This document shows, piece by piece, positions 18,627-27,798 of a DNA stretch of 64,000 bases. A program made the translations under genes and the position numbers. Numbering within the stretch: position 1 is the stretch's first letter; every line of letters starts with the position of its first letter. The stretch is from Desulfacinum sp. (lineage in GTDB: Bacteria; Desulfobacterota; Syntrophobacteria; Syntrophobacterales; DSM-9756): NCBI GenBank assembly GCA_014359885.1, contig JACIYN010000059.1, positions 1 to 64,000 on the forward strand, written 5' to 3'. The notes beneath the pieces are model-generated. The model was given only the letters and a program-made list of their open reading frames with translations, did not search any database and was not told the origin of the DNA.

Positions 18627-19556
18627 TCACTCGCCCGCCGAGTCGCGATTCCCGCCATCCCCTTTCCCTTCCAAGGCTTCTCGAAGCCGTTCCTCGCCCC
18701 GCTTGCTCAGGGACGTGACCAGCACCTTCACCCCGACCCCTTTCAGCTCCTCCAGGACGGGCCCGATCCTCACCTCCTTGGCCAGCACCAGCAAGGCCCA
18801 GGTGTCGGGAAGCACCGTACAGGCCAGTTCCTTTATGAAATCGTCCTCCAGCCCCGCATGCCGCAGGGAAAACTCTTCCTCCCCCGCAACGGCACCCGCC
18901 GCTGCTCCGATGGCGGCCCCCAGAACCGGGTGGAGCAGGAGAGAGCCCAGGAGAAATCCGGCCACGCCGCCCGCGGCGGCCTCCCGCACGCTCACATGGT
19001 GCACGTGCCGAACTTCCAGCACACCCGAAGAATCTCGACGGAGCACCGCCAGGGCCTCCAGTTCCAGGGCCTTCTCCCGGTGCAGGTGCATGAGGCGGTC
19101 CCGCAGTTCCTTGACGGCCTTTTCCGACGAAGCGCCGGCCACGAAGAGATGGGTTTCGTGGGTCCGTTCCCACAGGGACCGTGCCAGCTTGTGGGCCAGC
19201 CACTGGCGGAAGTGGGGTGCTTCGGGGCTCCTCTTGCCCAGCGAATCCACGCGGTGGACGCTGTCGTCGGTGACGTCCAGCGCCAGGTAGACGTCGATCT
19301 CCTCCCCGATCTTCTCGATGAGCTTCTTGCCCCCATAACCGATCACAATCCAAGGGGCGGGAAAATCCTCGAAAAGAGACCGGAACGTCTGGGTGGTCCC
19401 GATGGCGAAATCGGCGTTGCCGACGCCCGGAATCCAGCCGGGCTCCGTGAGGGGGTCCGGCGACAAGTGCTCATTATGATGCTTGAGCAACGCTTCATAG
19501 CAAGGAGAGATTCGGAGCCCGAGTTCCTTACGAAAGCGTTTGGCCAGATCCGTCAT
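18627..19556 (-). CDS. SMI1/KNR4 (SUKH)-like N-terminus fused to DUF1269 domain
   Basis: N-term FRKELGLRISPCYEALLKHHNEH...PWIVIGYGGKKLIEKIGEEIDVYLAL; C-term GGVAGFLLGSLLLHPVLGAAIGAAAGAVAG...GLEDDFIKELACTVLPDTWALLVLAKE...VLEELKGVGVKVLVTSLSKRGEERLREAL (DUF1269). Confidence 0.65.
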   Translation of the reverse strand: MTDLAKRFRKELGLRISPCYEALLKHHNEHLSPDPLTEPGWIPGVGNADFAIGTTQTFRSLFEDFPAPWIVIGYGGKKLIEKIGEEIDVYLALDVTDDSVHRVDSLGKRSPEAPHFRQWLAHKLARSLWERTHETHLFVAGASSEKAVKELRDRLMHLHREKALELEALAVLRRDSSGVLEVRHVHHVSVREAAAGGVAGFLLGSLLLHPVLGAAIGAAAGAVAGEEEFSLRHAGLEDDFIKELACTVLPDTWALLVLAKEVRIGPVLEELKGVGVKVLVTSLSKRGEERLREALEGKGDGGNRDSAGE

Positions 19557-19638
19557 CCCGATTCCCTCCTAACTGAGCGACTTCTTCATGGGGTTTCTCC
19601 TTGACCATGCGACGGGCGGGCCTAGGGCCCGACCCGAC

Positions 19639-22188
19639 TTATCCGCCACCCCCCTCCACCGCGCGTCGAAGGGCTTCCGTCAGCTTGTTTGCGGCGAAGG
19701 GTTTCCCGAGAACGGCGTGGATGCCCGCCCGCTTGAGGCGCTCCTGGTCCACCCGGTCTCCGAATCCGGTCATGAGCACCACCGGCAGGTCTCCCCGGAT
19801 CGACAAGGCCTTTTCGGCCAGGACCAGCCCGGTCATGCCCGGCATGGTGAGGTCGGTGAGCAGGACATCGCAGCAGCCCGGATCCTCCCGCAGGCGTTGC
19901 AAGACTTCTTCGGGCGATCCGGCCCCTTCCACTCTGTAGCCGAACCGCGAAAGCATGGTCTTGACCATCTGCACCAACGCCGGTTCGTCGTCCACCACCA
20001 GCACCCGTTCGTGCCCCCTCAACACGGCCCGTTTCGGATCGGATCGAACCTCCGTGGGCGGCGCCTCCACCCGGGGAAGATAGATCCGGAAGGTCGACCC
20101 CCGCCCGGGTGCACTCTCCACCTCGACACACCCTCCGGCGCTGCGAACGATGCCGTGGACCACGGCGAGTCCCAGGCCGGTTCCTTCGCCCACCGGCTTG
20201 GTGGTGAAGTAGGGATCGAAGATCCGCTCCCGGACCTCCGGCAGCATGCCTTCCCCCGTGTCCTGCACGGTGAGTTTCACGTAAGGCCCGGAAGGCACAT
20301 GGGGAGCGTCTCGCAAGGGTGGGGCGCTTGGGGTCGTCTCCAGGCGCACCGTGAGAACTCCCCCCGTATCCCGCATGGCGTAGGCGGCATTGGTGCCCAG
20401 GTTCAGGAGCACCTGGTGGATCTCGCCGGGATCGGCCCGCACCAGGGCGTCCGTATCGCACAGATCCTTTCGAATTTCGATGGTGCTGGGCAGGCTTGCC
20501 CGCAGGAACTTGAGGGTCTCCTTGAGGATGGGCTCCACCAGCACCGGCTCCCGTTCCGCCGGGCGCGCCCGGCTGAAGGTGAGGATCTGGCGCACCACGT
20601 CCCGGGCCCTTTTGCCGGAATGGATCACCTCCTCCAGGCATTCCCGCACCGGATGCCGGTCCGGCAGGTCCATGAGCCCCAGTTCGGCGTAACCGATGAT
20701 GGCCGAGAGGATGTTGTTGAAGTCATGGGCCACGCCGCCTGCCAGGGTCCCCAGGGCTTCCATCTTCTGGGCCTGACGCAGTTGGTCCTCCAACCGTCTG
20801 CGCTCCAGTTCCTCCCGGTGGCGGTGAACGGCCAGAGCGAAAAGGTCCCCCAACCAGCCGGCCACCCGAAGTTCCCGGTCGGTGTAGTCGCGGGGAGGGT
20901 TGGCCAGCATGAGTTGGCCGATGACATCTCCATTCAAGGAGATGGGGACCGAAAGAAAGCGCCGGACGTCCACGTGTCCTTGGGGCAGACCCTTCCACAG
21001 GGGATGCCCGGGCGGATCGTTGGTATAAAAAGGCTCGCCGATGTTGAGCCCGTGGCCGCACAGTGCCGCATAATCCCCGTCAGGGCCCAAACGGCACACG
21101 GTGAGGTCGCCTCCGCTCCACAACCGGCACTGCTCCAGCACGCTTTCGGTGGCATAGACCTGGTCCTGTTCCCGGGTATGGGGATTCACGGTGACGATCA
21201 TGCCCAGTTCGCTTTCGGTCAGATCCCGCGCCGCCCGCACCACCTTGCGGCCCACCGTCTCCGGATCCTTTTCCGCCACCAGGGTCCGGGCCAGGTCGGC
21301 CAGGTCGCGGTTTACGGACGCCTCCCAGCGGATGAGCCGCTCCGCCTCCTTCATCTGGGAAGCGTCCAGGAGCATGCCCTCCACCGCCGTCAGCCGCCCG
21401 TCCCGGCCCGTGATCCCCTGGAAGCGGTTGTGCACCCACCGGTAATCTCCGGATTTCGTCTTCATCCGGCAAAAGATTTCGCCGGGAACCCTGCCCTTCA
21501 AAGCCCTGTTGGACAGTTCCACGGACAGGGGGCGATCGTCGGGATGGATCAGCCGAAACACCTCCAACGCCTCCCAGCCCTGGACCTCTTGCGGCTCATA
21601 ACCCAGCAGATCCACGCTTCCTCGACTCACAAACACCAGCCGGTAGGCCCCGTCCGTCCCCACCTGCCAGCGGTAGGCCGCTCCGGGCAGGCTGTCCATG
21701 ATTCCCTGGAGGCGCCGCTCACTTTCCCGGAGCTCGCGGGTGCGGTCCACCAACTGGTCTTCCACCGATGCCATCTCGCGAAGAAGGGCATCCTCGGCCT
21801 TCTTGAGGCGCAGGGCCACCCGGACCTGGGCCACCAGCTCCGCCTGTTCCACGGGCTTGGTGAGAAAAGCGTCGGCTCCGCATTCCAGCCCGCGCACCTT
21901 GTCCCGAGTCTCGGTCATAACGGCGGTGACCATGACGACGGGGATTCGAGCCGTAGCCCGGTCCTCCTTGAGGCGCCGGCAGACCTCGTAGCCGTCCATC
22001 CCCGGCATGAAGACGTCCAAGAGGATCACGTCCGGCAGATGGTCCCTGGCCAGATCGATGGCCTGCCGGCCCGAAGAGGCCGCCAGCACTTCGCAGTCAG
22101 GCAAGTGGGTGTTGAGGATCGCCTGAAGGCTCACCAGATTGTCCGGCTCATCGTCCACAATGAGGATTCTGGCCATGGAAAGCGACAC
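19639..22188 (-). CDS. Hybrid histidine kinase (REC-PAS-GAF-HisKA-HATPase-REC)
   Basis: N-terminal REC (ILIVDDEPDNL), H-box GGVAHDFNNILSAIIGYAEL, DTGEGM, GEGTGLGLAVVHGIV, C-terminal REC (VLVVDDEPALV). Confidence 0.92.
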   Translation of the reverse strand: MSLSMARILIVDDEPDNLVSLQAILNTHLPDCEVLAASSGRQAIDLARDHLPDVILLDVFMPGMDGYEVCRRLKEDRATARIPVVMVTAVMTETRDKVRGLECGADAFLTKPVEQAELVAQVRVALRLKKAEDALLREMASVEDQLVDRTRELRESERRLQGIMDSLPGAAYRWQVGTDGAYRLVFVSRGSVDLLGYEPQEVQGWEALEVFRLIHPDDRPLSVELSNRALKGRVPGEIFCRMKTKSGDYRWVHNRFQGITGRDGRLTAVEGMLLDASQMKEAERLIRWEASVNRDLADLARTLVAEKDPETVGRKVVRAARDLTESELGMIVTVNPHTREQDQVYATESVLEQCRLWSGGDLTVCRLGPDGDYAALCGHGLNIGEPFYTNDPPGHPLWKGLPQGHVDVRRFLSVPISLNGDVIGQLMLANPPRDYTDRELRVAGWLGDLFALAVHRHREELERRRLEDQLRQAQKMEALGTLAGGVAHDFNNILSAIIGYAELGLMDLPDRHPVRECLEEVIHSGKRARDVVRQILTFSRARPAEREPVLVEPILKETLKFLRASLPSTIEIRKDLCDTDALVRADPGEIHQVLLNLGTNAAYAMRDTGGVLTVRLETTPSAPPLRDAPHVPSGPYVKLTVQDTGEGMLPEVRERIFDPYFTTKPVGEGTGLGLAVVHGIVRSAGGCVEVESAPGRGSTFRIYLPRVEAPPTEVRSDPKRAVLRGHERVLVVDDEPALVQMVKTMLSRFGYRVEGAGSPEEVLQRLREDPGCCDVLLTDLTMPGMTGLVLAEKALSIRGDLPVVLMTGFGDRVDQERLKRAGIHAVLGKPFAANKLTEALRRAVEGGGG

Positions 22189-22210
22189 CTCCTGAGAAGA
22201 AAACCAAAGC

Positions 22211-22292
22211 GATGAGCGGGCGGGGATAAACCCCGCCCCTACTCCACGGGCCCATCGGGTGTGGTACCGGCGGGCTTTGCGCCCGCCCGCCG
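22211..22292 (+). repeat. Dispersed repeat GATGAGCGGGCGGGGATAAACCCCGCCCCT (copy 1)
   Basis: See 39385-39462; diverged third copy at 56411-56490. Confidence 0.8.
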
Positions 22293-22360
22293 GAACCTCG
22301 CGATGTGGAAGAATCGCCCCATTCGGAGATAGCCACCCCGGAATGTCGTACCGGGACGTG

Positions 22361-25300
22361 TCAGCGCGGTTCTTGGTCGGCCCGGTCGATCCAACGCCGG
22401 ACGGTGGCCAAGAGATCCTCGACCCGGAACGGCTTGGACAGGTGGTCGTCGCACCCGGCCTCTTTGCTTCGGTTCCGGTCTCCCGCCATGGCGTGGGCCG
22501 TCACGGCGATGAGCGGGATGTGCCGGGTGGCCGGATCGGCCTTGGCCCGGCGGGCCACTTCCAGGCCGTCCATCTCCGGAAGCGACACGTCCAGCAGCAC
22601 CAGATCCGGACGCCAACGGCCGATGAGCTCCAGCCCCTCCCGGCCGTTGTCGGCATCGCGCACCTCGTAGTGGTCGTCCAGGATGGCGTGAAGGAGAACG
22701 CGGTTGTCGGGATTGTCTTCCACCACCAGGATCCGCGGGCGGCCTTCCCTGGATGCGGGCGTCTCCCGCGGGGTCTCCTCGGCCACCGGAAGCTCCTCCG
22801 TTTGCAACTCAGCAGAAAGCATGGCTCGAATCTTTTCCAACAGCTCCATTCGGTTCACGTCCCCCTTGTGAACCAGCTGGAAGATGTGGTTGCTGGCAAG
22901 CCGTTCCCGATCCCGGGCCGTCAGCTCCTTGGCCGTCAGCACCAGGACGGGCACCCGGTCCATGTCCCTCCGCTGCCGGATCTTTTCCAACACCGTCAGC
23001 CCGTCCACGTCGGGCATCATGAGATCCAGCAGGATGCCGTCGGGCCGGATGCGGTCCACATAATCCAGGGCCTCCGCCCCCGTGCGGGCCACATCGGGGC
23101 GGTAGCCCGCGCTTTCCAGGATGGAACGAATCTGCAGGATGGCCGCCTCGTTGTCTTCCACCACCAGCAGCCGTTTTCCGGCGGGATCAAAGTCCGGCTT
23201 CCGGCTTTCCAGGATCCGGCGAACCTGGCTGAGCAGGCGATCCCGGTTGACAGGTTTTCCCACAAAGCCTGCCGCGCCCAGCAGCCGGGCGGTGCCGTCG
23301 TCTCGGGCCGCCGACATGAGCACGACGGGAACGCCCTTCCATTCCGGCGTCTTTTTCAGACGGCGCAGGGCCTCGTAGCCGTCCATTCCGGGAAGGACCA
23401 CATCCAGGAGGATAGCCGCAGGTACCCGGCGGGTGCACTCCTCCATGGCCTCCTGAGCCGACCCGCACCCGCGCACCGAATAGCCCGCCTCCTCCAGCCA
23501 TCTGCAGATCTCTCGACGAACCTCTTCCTCGTCCTCCACCACCAGGATCACGGGACGCTTTCCGCCGTTGATCTTCAGGAAGGAAGCGGGAGCCATCACG
23601 CGCCCCTCTCCCTGCCAGGCCACAGGAAGCCGCAGAGTGAACACCGAGCCTCCCCCGGGGCGGCTTTCGGCGGACAGCTCTCCGCCCAGAAGCTCCGCCA
23701 GGCGCCGGGCGATGGCCAGCCCCAAGCCCGTACCTTCATAGCGCCGGGATGCGCCTCCGTCCACCTGCCGGAACTTGTCGAAAATGTGAGGCAGATCCTC
23801 GGCGGCGATGCCGATGCCCGTATCCCGAACGGTGATCACCACCCGATCGCCGTCCCGGCGCGCTCCGACCTCCACATGGCCCGACTCGGTGAATTTCACG
23901 GCGTTGCCCACCAGGTTCTGGAGGATCTGGTAGAGCCGCTTGCCGTCCGTTTCCAGCGCGGGCAGATCCCCGGAAAGGGCCGTCTTCACCGTCAGCCCCT
24001 TCTTGTCCGCCAGCGGTCGGATGTTTTCCACCACCGTATTGACCAAGGAAGGCAGGGAGACGACCTCGGGATAGACGTCCATGTTCCCCGATTCCACCTT
24101 GGAAAGATCCAGGATGTCGTTGATGAGATCCAAAAGAATCCGGCCGTTGCGCTCGATGATGTGCAGGAATCCCCGGTGCTCCTCCGAAAGCTCGGCGCCC
24201 AGGCGGTTGTCCAGCACACGGGACAGGGCCAGGATGGAGTTGAGCGGGGTCCGCAATTCGTGACTCATGTTGGAAAGGAACTCGTCCTTCAGCCGGTTGG
24301 CCTCATTGAGCTGGCGCTGCTGCTGCTCCAGCTCCACGTTCTGTTCCCGCAATTCTTCCGCCTGAAGCCTCAGTTCCTCGGCCTGCTCCATCAGCTCCTC
24401 CGATTGGGCCTGGAGCTCTTCCGCCTGGACTTCCAGCTCCTCCTTTTGGTTCCGGAGCTCTTCGTTGCGGGCGGAAAGAGTGTCCGTAAGATGCCGGATC
24501 TCCTGAACCGCCAGCAGTCGCGAACAGGCCGTATCGAAGGCGTGCCGCATGTCGTCCAGCAAGGCCCGCGTTTCCTCGGCGAAAGGCGCCGTGCGGGCCA
24601 GGGAAAAGACGAGATGGACCCGGCCGTTGCCGGAAACCGGCACCGTCAGCAGCTCCCGGGGCACCATGTCCCCGGCCACCGCCTTGTAGACGAACCGGGT
24701 CTCGGGGGACAGGCCCGTCACGTGCACCACGGCCCGGGAAGTGACGGCTCGGCCGATCTCGCCTTCTCCGGATTCGGCGTCGAAGGTTCCCAGGCGTTTC
24801 CCATCCATGCCCAGCCAGGACCGGGGCAGGAAACGCCCGGTTTCGGGATCCCGCACGTAGCAGGCTCCCGCATGGGCGCCGGTCACGCCCAAGAGCCGCT
24901 CCAGCACCGAACCGGCGAACTGTTCCAGGTCCACGGCCGCCACCATGGTTTCCTGGAGGGCGGCCATGTGTGCTTGCCGCCGCATGCGGCTGCTCAAGGA
25001 ATCCACCACCTGGTTGAAGGAGAGGGCCAGGACACCCAGCTCATCGGGCCGGCCCGCCTCACAGCGCGCCGAAAGATCCCCCGCCCGCAGACGACCGGTC
25101 ACCCGGACCATGGCTGCCACGGGCCGTGCGATCCGGCGGGCCAGCACGAACCCCGCCCCCAAGAGAAAGAGGACGCTCACCGCCGTCACGGCCAGCATGC
25201 GGGACCGAAACGCCTCCAGGGGGCCATCGATCCCGGCCGCGTCCGCCAGGGTGAAAAGCGCCCAGCCGGTGCCCGCGACGGGCGATTCCATCACATAGTA

Positions 25301-26044
25301 GGCCGCTCCTGCCACGTCCCGGCGTTTTGCCAGGGATCCGGACACAATCGCCCCGTCATCGGCCCAGACCGGAAGACGCGCGGGAAGACCCTCCACCAGG
25401 TCGTAGAATCGTTCCCCCATCCGCACATAGGAAACCACTCCCGCGGCCGGAGTCTTCCGGGTACCGGGAACATCGATGGGGGAGATAAACCCCGGGCGGA
25501 CCGTGGCCACCAGCACCGCGGAAGGGGTTTTTTCCGCAGAACCCTGCACGGGAACCGAGGCATCCAGGTGCAGTGAGTCTCCGAGATCGTCCCTGTGCCA
25601 GACTCCGATCACCGCCCTCCGGGCCTTCAGGGGCTCGACCACACACGGATCGCCGGACAAGTCCCGCCCCAGGCGTTTCGGGTTGGACGACACGAACACC
25701 AATCCGCTTGCCACATCCACCAGAAAGAGGTCTTCCACGGCGGGAAGGGTGCGGGCGTGCAGGGAAAGAAGGCGGGCGGCCATGGCCGGATTTGGAGGCT
25801 GGATCAACAGGGGGTCGTCGGCCAGAGCCGACAGGGAAGATGTCAGGGTGCGCACCCATCGATCCAGGGAAGCCAACCGATGGAAGTGGCCGTCGGCCAC
25901 GCGTTCCAACGCCTGGGCGCGGTACCGCGCGGCGTAAGAGTGAAACCAGACGGCTCCCAAGGCCAAGACCGGTATCACCCCCATCACCGCCAGCCAAAAG
26001 GCCACCCGGATTTTCATGCTTCGGAAGTGAAATGGGAAATTCAT
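22361..26044 (-). CDS. Large hybrid histidine kinase (periplasmic sensor, HAMP, GAF, coiled coil, HisKA, HATPase, three REC)
   Basis: H-box FLSNMSHELRTPLNSIL; GTGLGLAIARRLAELLGG; three REC domains (VILVVEDEEEV, LLVVEDNEAAI, ILVVEDNPDNR). Confidence 0.92.
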   Translation of the reverse strand: MNFPFHFRSMKIRVAFWLAVMGVIPVLALGAVWFHSYAARYRAQALERVADGHFHRLASLDRWVRTLTSSLSALADDPLLIQPPNPAMAARLLSLHARTLPAVEDLFLVDVASGLVFVSSNPKRLGRDLSGDPCVVEPLKARRAVIGVWHRDDLGDSLHLDASVPVQGSAEKTPSAVLVATVRPGFISPIDVPGTRKTPAAGVVSYVRMGERFYDLVEGLPARLPVWADDGAIVSGSLAKRRDVAGAAYYVMESPVAGTGWALFTLADAAGIDGPLEAFRSRMLAVTAVSVLFLLGAGFVLARRIARPVAAMVRVTGRLRAGDLSARCEAGRPDELGVLALSFNQVVDSLSSRMRRQAHMAALQETMVAAVDLEQFAGSVLERLLGVTGAHAGACYVRDPETGRFLPRSWLGMDGKRLGTFDAESGEGEIGRAVTSRAVVHVTGLSPETRFVYKAVAGDMVPRELLTVPVSGNGRVHLVFSLARTAPFAEETRALLDDMRHAFDTACSRLLAVQEIRHLTDTLSARNEELRNQKEELEVQAEELQAQSEELMEQAEELRLQAEELREQNVELEQQQRQLNEANRLKDEFLSNMSHELRTPLNSILALSRVLDNRLGAELSEEHRGFLHIIERNGRILLDLINDILDLSKVESGNMDVYPEVVSLPSLVNTVVENIRPLADKKGLTVKTALSGDLPALETDGKRLYQILQNLVGNAVKFTESGHVEVGARRDGDRVVITVRDTGIGIAAEDLPHIFDKFRQVDGGASRRYEGTGLGLAIARRLAELLGGELSAESRPGGGSVFTLRLPVAWQGEGRVMAPASFLKINGGKRPVILVVEDEEEVRREICRWLEEAGYSVRGCGSAQEAMEECTRRVPAAILLDVVLPGMDGYEALRRLKKTPEWKGVPVVLMSAARDDGTARLLGAAGFVGKPVNRDRLLSQVRRILESRKPDFDPAGKRLLVVEDNEAAILQIRSILESAGYRPDVARTGAEALDYVDRIRPDGILLDLMMPDVDGLTVLEKIRQRRDMDRVPVLVLTAKELTARDRERLASNHIFQLVHKGDVNRMELLEKIRAMLSAELQTEELPVAEETPRETPASREGRPRILVVEDNPDNRVLLHAILDDHYEVRDADNGREGLELIGRWRPDLVLLDVSLPEMDGLEVARRAKADPATRHIPLIAVTAHAMAGDRNRSKEAGCDDHLSKPFRVEDLLATVRRWIDRADQEPR

Positions 26045-26052
26045 GACGCCTC

Positions 26053-26868
26053 CTAGACGACTTTCATGTAGATGGGGCACCACGTGGTGAAACGCAGGAA
26101 ATATCTTGCGAAAGGACCGGGAAGGGTTTCCGCTTCCCCCAAAAGGAGAATGCCCCCCGGCATGAGCGCCCGATGGAGTTTGGCCGCGATCTTTTCCTGT
26201 GCCTCTCTTTCGTAATAGATAAGCACGTTGCGGCACGACACCAGGTCGAAGTCGCCGAAAACCGCCTCGGTCGGCACGTGCCGCCGTTCTTCACACAGAT
26301 CGTGCACGGCGAAGGTGACGCGCCGTTGCACGCCGTCCCGGACGCGATACCTCCCCTCTTCCATGGCGAAATATTTTTTGAGAATCCCCAGGCGAACATT
26401 CTGGACGCGGTTTTCCTCGTAAAGGGCCTTTCGGGCCGCATCCAGGGCCTTCACATCCAGATCCGTCGCCAAGACGAGGGGTTCCAGGTCCGTGTGCTCC
26501 ATGAGCAGGATCGCCAGGGAATAGGCCTCCTCTCCCGTGGAGCATCCGGCGGACCAGGCCCGAAACAGGCGTTCTCCGCGCTGCGCCTTCTCTTGCACCA
26601 CGCCCGGAAGGATCCGTTCCGCCAACAGTTCGAAAACCCAGGGATCGCGAAAGAAGGAAGTGACGTTGATGGTGAGGGCATCCAGCAGGGCGTCCACCTC
26701 TTCCGGCTGAGACAGCACGTGGGACACGTAGGCGCCCAGGTCGTCCAAGCCCAGCTTTTCGGCGCGACTGCGGCAACGCCTTTCAAAGGCCGCCGGCCGG
26801 TAGCCGCTGAAATCCAGACCGCGCCGGTCTTTCAGAAGCTCCACGAGCCTGGCGCACTGTGTGTTCAT
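26053..26868 (-). CDS. CheR-type protein-glutamate methyltransferase
   Basis: TINVTSFFRDPWVFELLAERILP; FRAWSAGCSTGEEAYSLAILL; FDLVSCRNVLIYYE. Confidence 0.9.
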   Translation of the reverse strand: MNTQCARLVELLKDRRGLDFSGYRPAAFERRCRSRAEKLGLDDLGAYVSHVLSQPEEVDALLDALTINVTSFFRDPWVFELLAERILPGVVQEKAQRGERLFRAWSAGCSTGEEAYSLAILLMEHTDLEPLVLATDLDVKALDAARKALYEENRVQNVRLGILKKYFAMEEGRYRVRDGVQRRVTFAVHDLCEERRHVPTEAVFGDFDLVSCRNVLIYYEREAQEKIAAKLHRALMPGGILLLGEAETLPGPFARYFLRFTTWCPIYMKVV

Positions 26869-27046
26869 TCTTCCCCGCCTCACCAGCCCCCCGTCACCAT
26901 CCACGGACCGGGCCGATTGGATGTGCACTAAGTGTTTTCTTATAGTGAATATGGATGGTAAAAGGAAGACTTAGGGTAAGGAATTCCTGGTGCGGGATCC
27001 AAGAGGCCCCAAGGGTTCGAAACCAACCCAAACGGCAGGGGGAACC

Positions 27047-27496
27047 ATGGCTCGAATGACGGTCAAAGCGGCGGCCAAGGCCTTGGGCGTTTCCTGTGAG
27101 GTTCTGGAAGACTATCTGGCCCGGACTGGAAAGCTGGAGGAGATCCGGCGGGGACGGCGCGTCTTCATCCCCGCCGAAGAGGTTCGGGCGCTCATGGAAC
27201 GCCACCGGCCCCCCGAAGAAGAAGCGCCGGATGCAGACGCCGCCCCACCCGAAGCCACGTCTCGGGCTCCTTCGCCCTCCCAGCCGCCCTCCGCCGCACC
27301 GGAACAGGACCCCCTCCTCATGGAGGAGCTGGGCCGCCTTCGATACCAGGCCGCCCTCCTGGAACGGGTTCGAGCCGAACTGGCGGAAAAGGACGCCCTC
27401 CTGATGGAAAAGGAAGCGCGGATCGCCCGGCTGGAGACCGAGCTGGAGTTTCTCAAAAGGCCGTGGTGGCGCCGGATGTTCCGAAGCCTGGCCTGA
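27047..27496 (+). CDS. MerR/excisionase-like HTH protein with C-terminal coiled coil
   Basis: MTVKAAAKALGVSCEVLEDYLARTGKLEEIRRGRRVFIPAEEVRALMER then Pro/Ala linker and heptad-rich C-terminus. Confidence 0.6.
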   Translation: MARMTVKAAAKALGVSCEVLEDYLARTGKLEEIRRGRRVFIPAEEVRALMERHRPPEEEAPDADAAPPEATSRAPSPSQPPSAAPEQDPLLMEELGRLRYQAALLERVRAELAEKDALLMEKEARIARLETELEFLKRPWWRRMFRSLA

Positions 27497-27513
27497 AGAA
27501 CCCCGTCCGTGTC

Positions 27514-27535
27514 GGATTATGGCGGGATTATGGCG
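27514..27535. repeat. Perfect tandem 11-bp repeat GGATTATGGCG x2
   Basis: ggattatggcg-ggattatggcg read directly; about 110 bp upstream of the sigma54-like element. Confidence 0.6.
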
Positions 27536-27643
27536 CGATCAAGGCCGCCGTGGCGGCATTCAGGGATGAGGGCGGGAAAGCCGGTGGGCATGGAAACGGG
27601 GGAAAGGCCCGTGGGTCGGGCGATCACACATTTTTTTCCTGGG

Positions 27644-27659
27644 TGGCACATCGATTGCT
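27644..27659 (+). promoter_or_regulatory. Sigma54 (RpoN) -24/-12 promoter, full consensus match
   Basis: TGGCAC-ATCGA-TTGCT; consensus TGGCAC-N5-TTGCW. Confidence 0.7.
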
Positions 27660-27669
27660 TGTGCATAGG

Positions 27670-27744
27670 GGGCAAGAGAAACCAACTCTTTCCTCCTCGA
27701 GAAGGCCGAACGGTACAGCCCCACCGTTTGGCCTTTTCCTTTTT
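27670..27744 (+). ncRNA. Candidate sigma54-dependent sRNA or attenuated leader
   Basis: Starts ~12 nt after the -12 element; 5' hairpin AAGAG/CTCTT (27674-27690), single-stranded TCCTCCTCGAG, terminator at the 3' end. Confidence 0.45.
27702..27744 (+). terminator. Intrinsic terminator
   Basis: AAGGCCGAACGG-(10 nt)-CCGTTTGGCCTT, 12-bp stem (one G-U), then TTTTCCTTTTT tract overlapping the stem end. Confidence 0.65.
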
Positions 27745-27798
27745 GTGCATCGGGCAGGGAGCAAAAACTTGACGTCAAAGGGGAAAGGGAGACCTTTC

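Noticed and set aside
19588-26056. Long plus-strand ORFs (875 aa at 19588-22215; 1105 aa at 22259-25576)
   Set aside because: Antisense shadows of the two hybrid histidine kinases; low-complexity H/Q/G-rich translations typical of GC-rich mirror frames.
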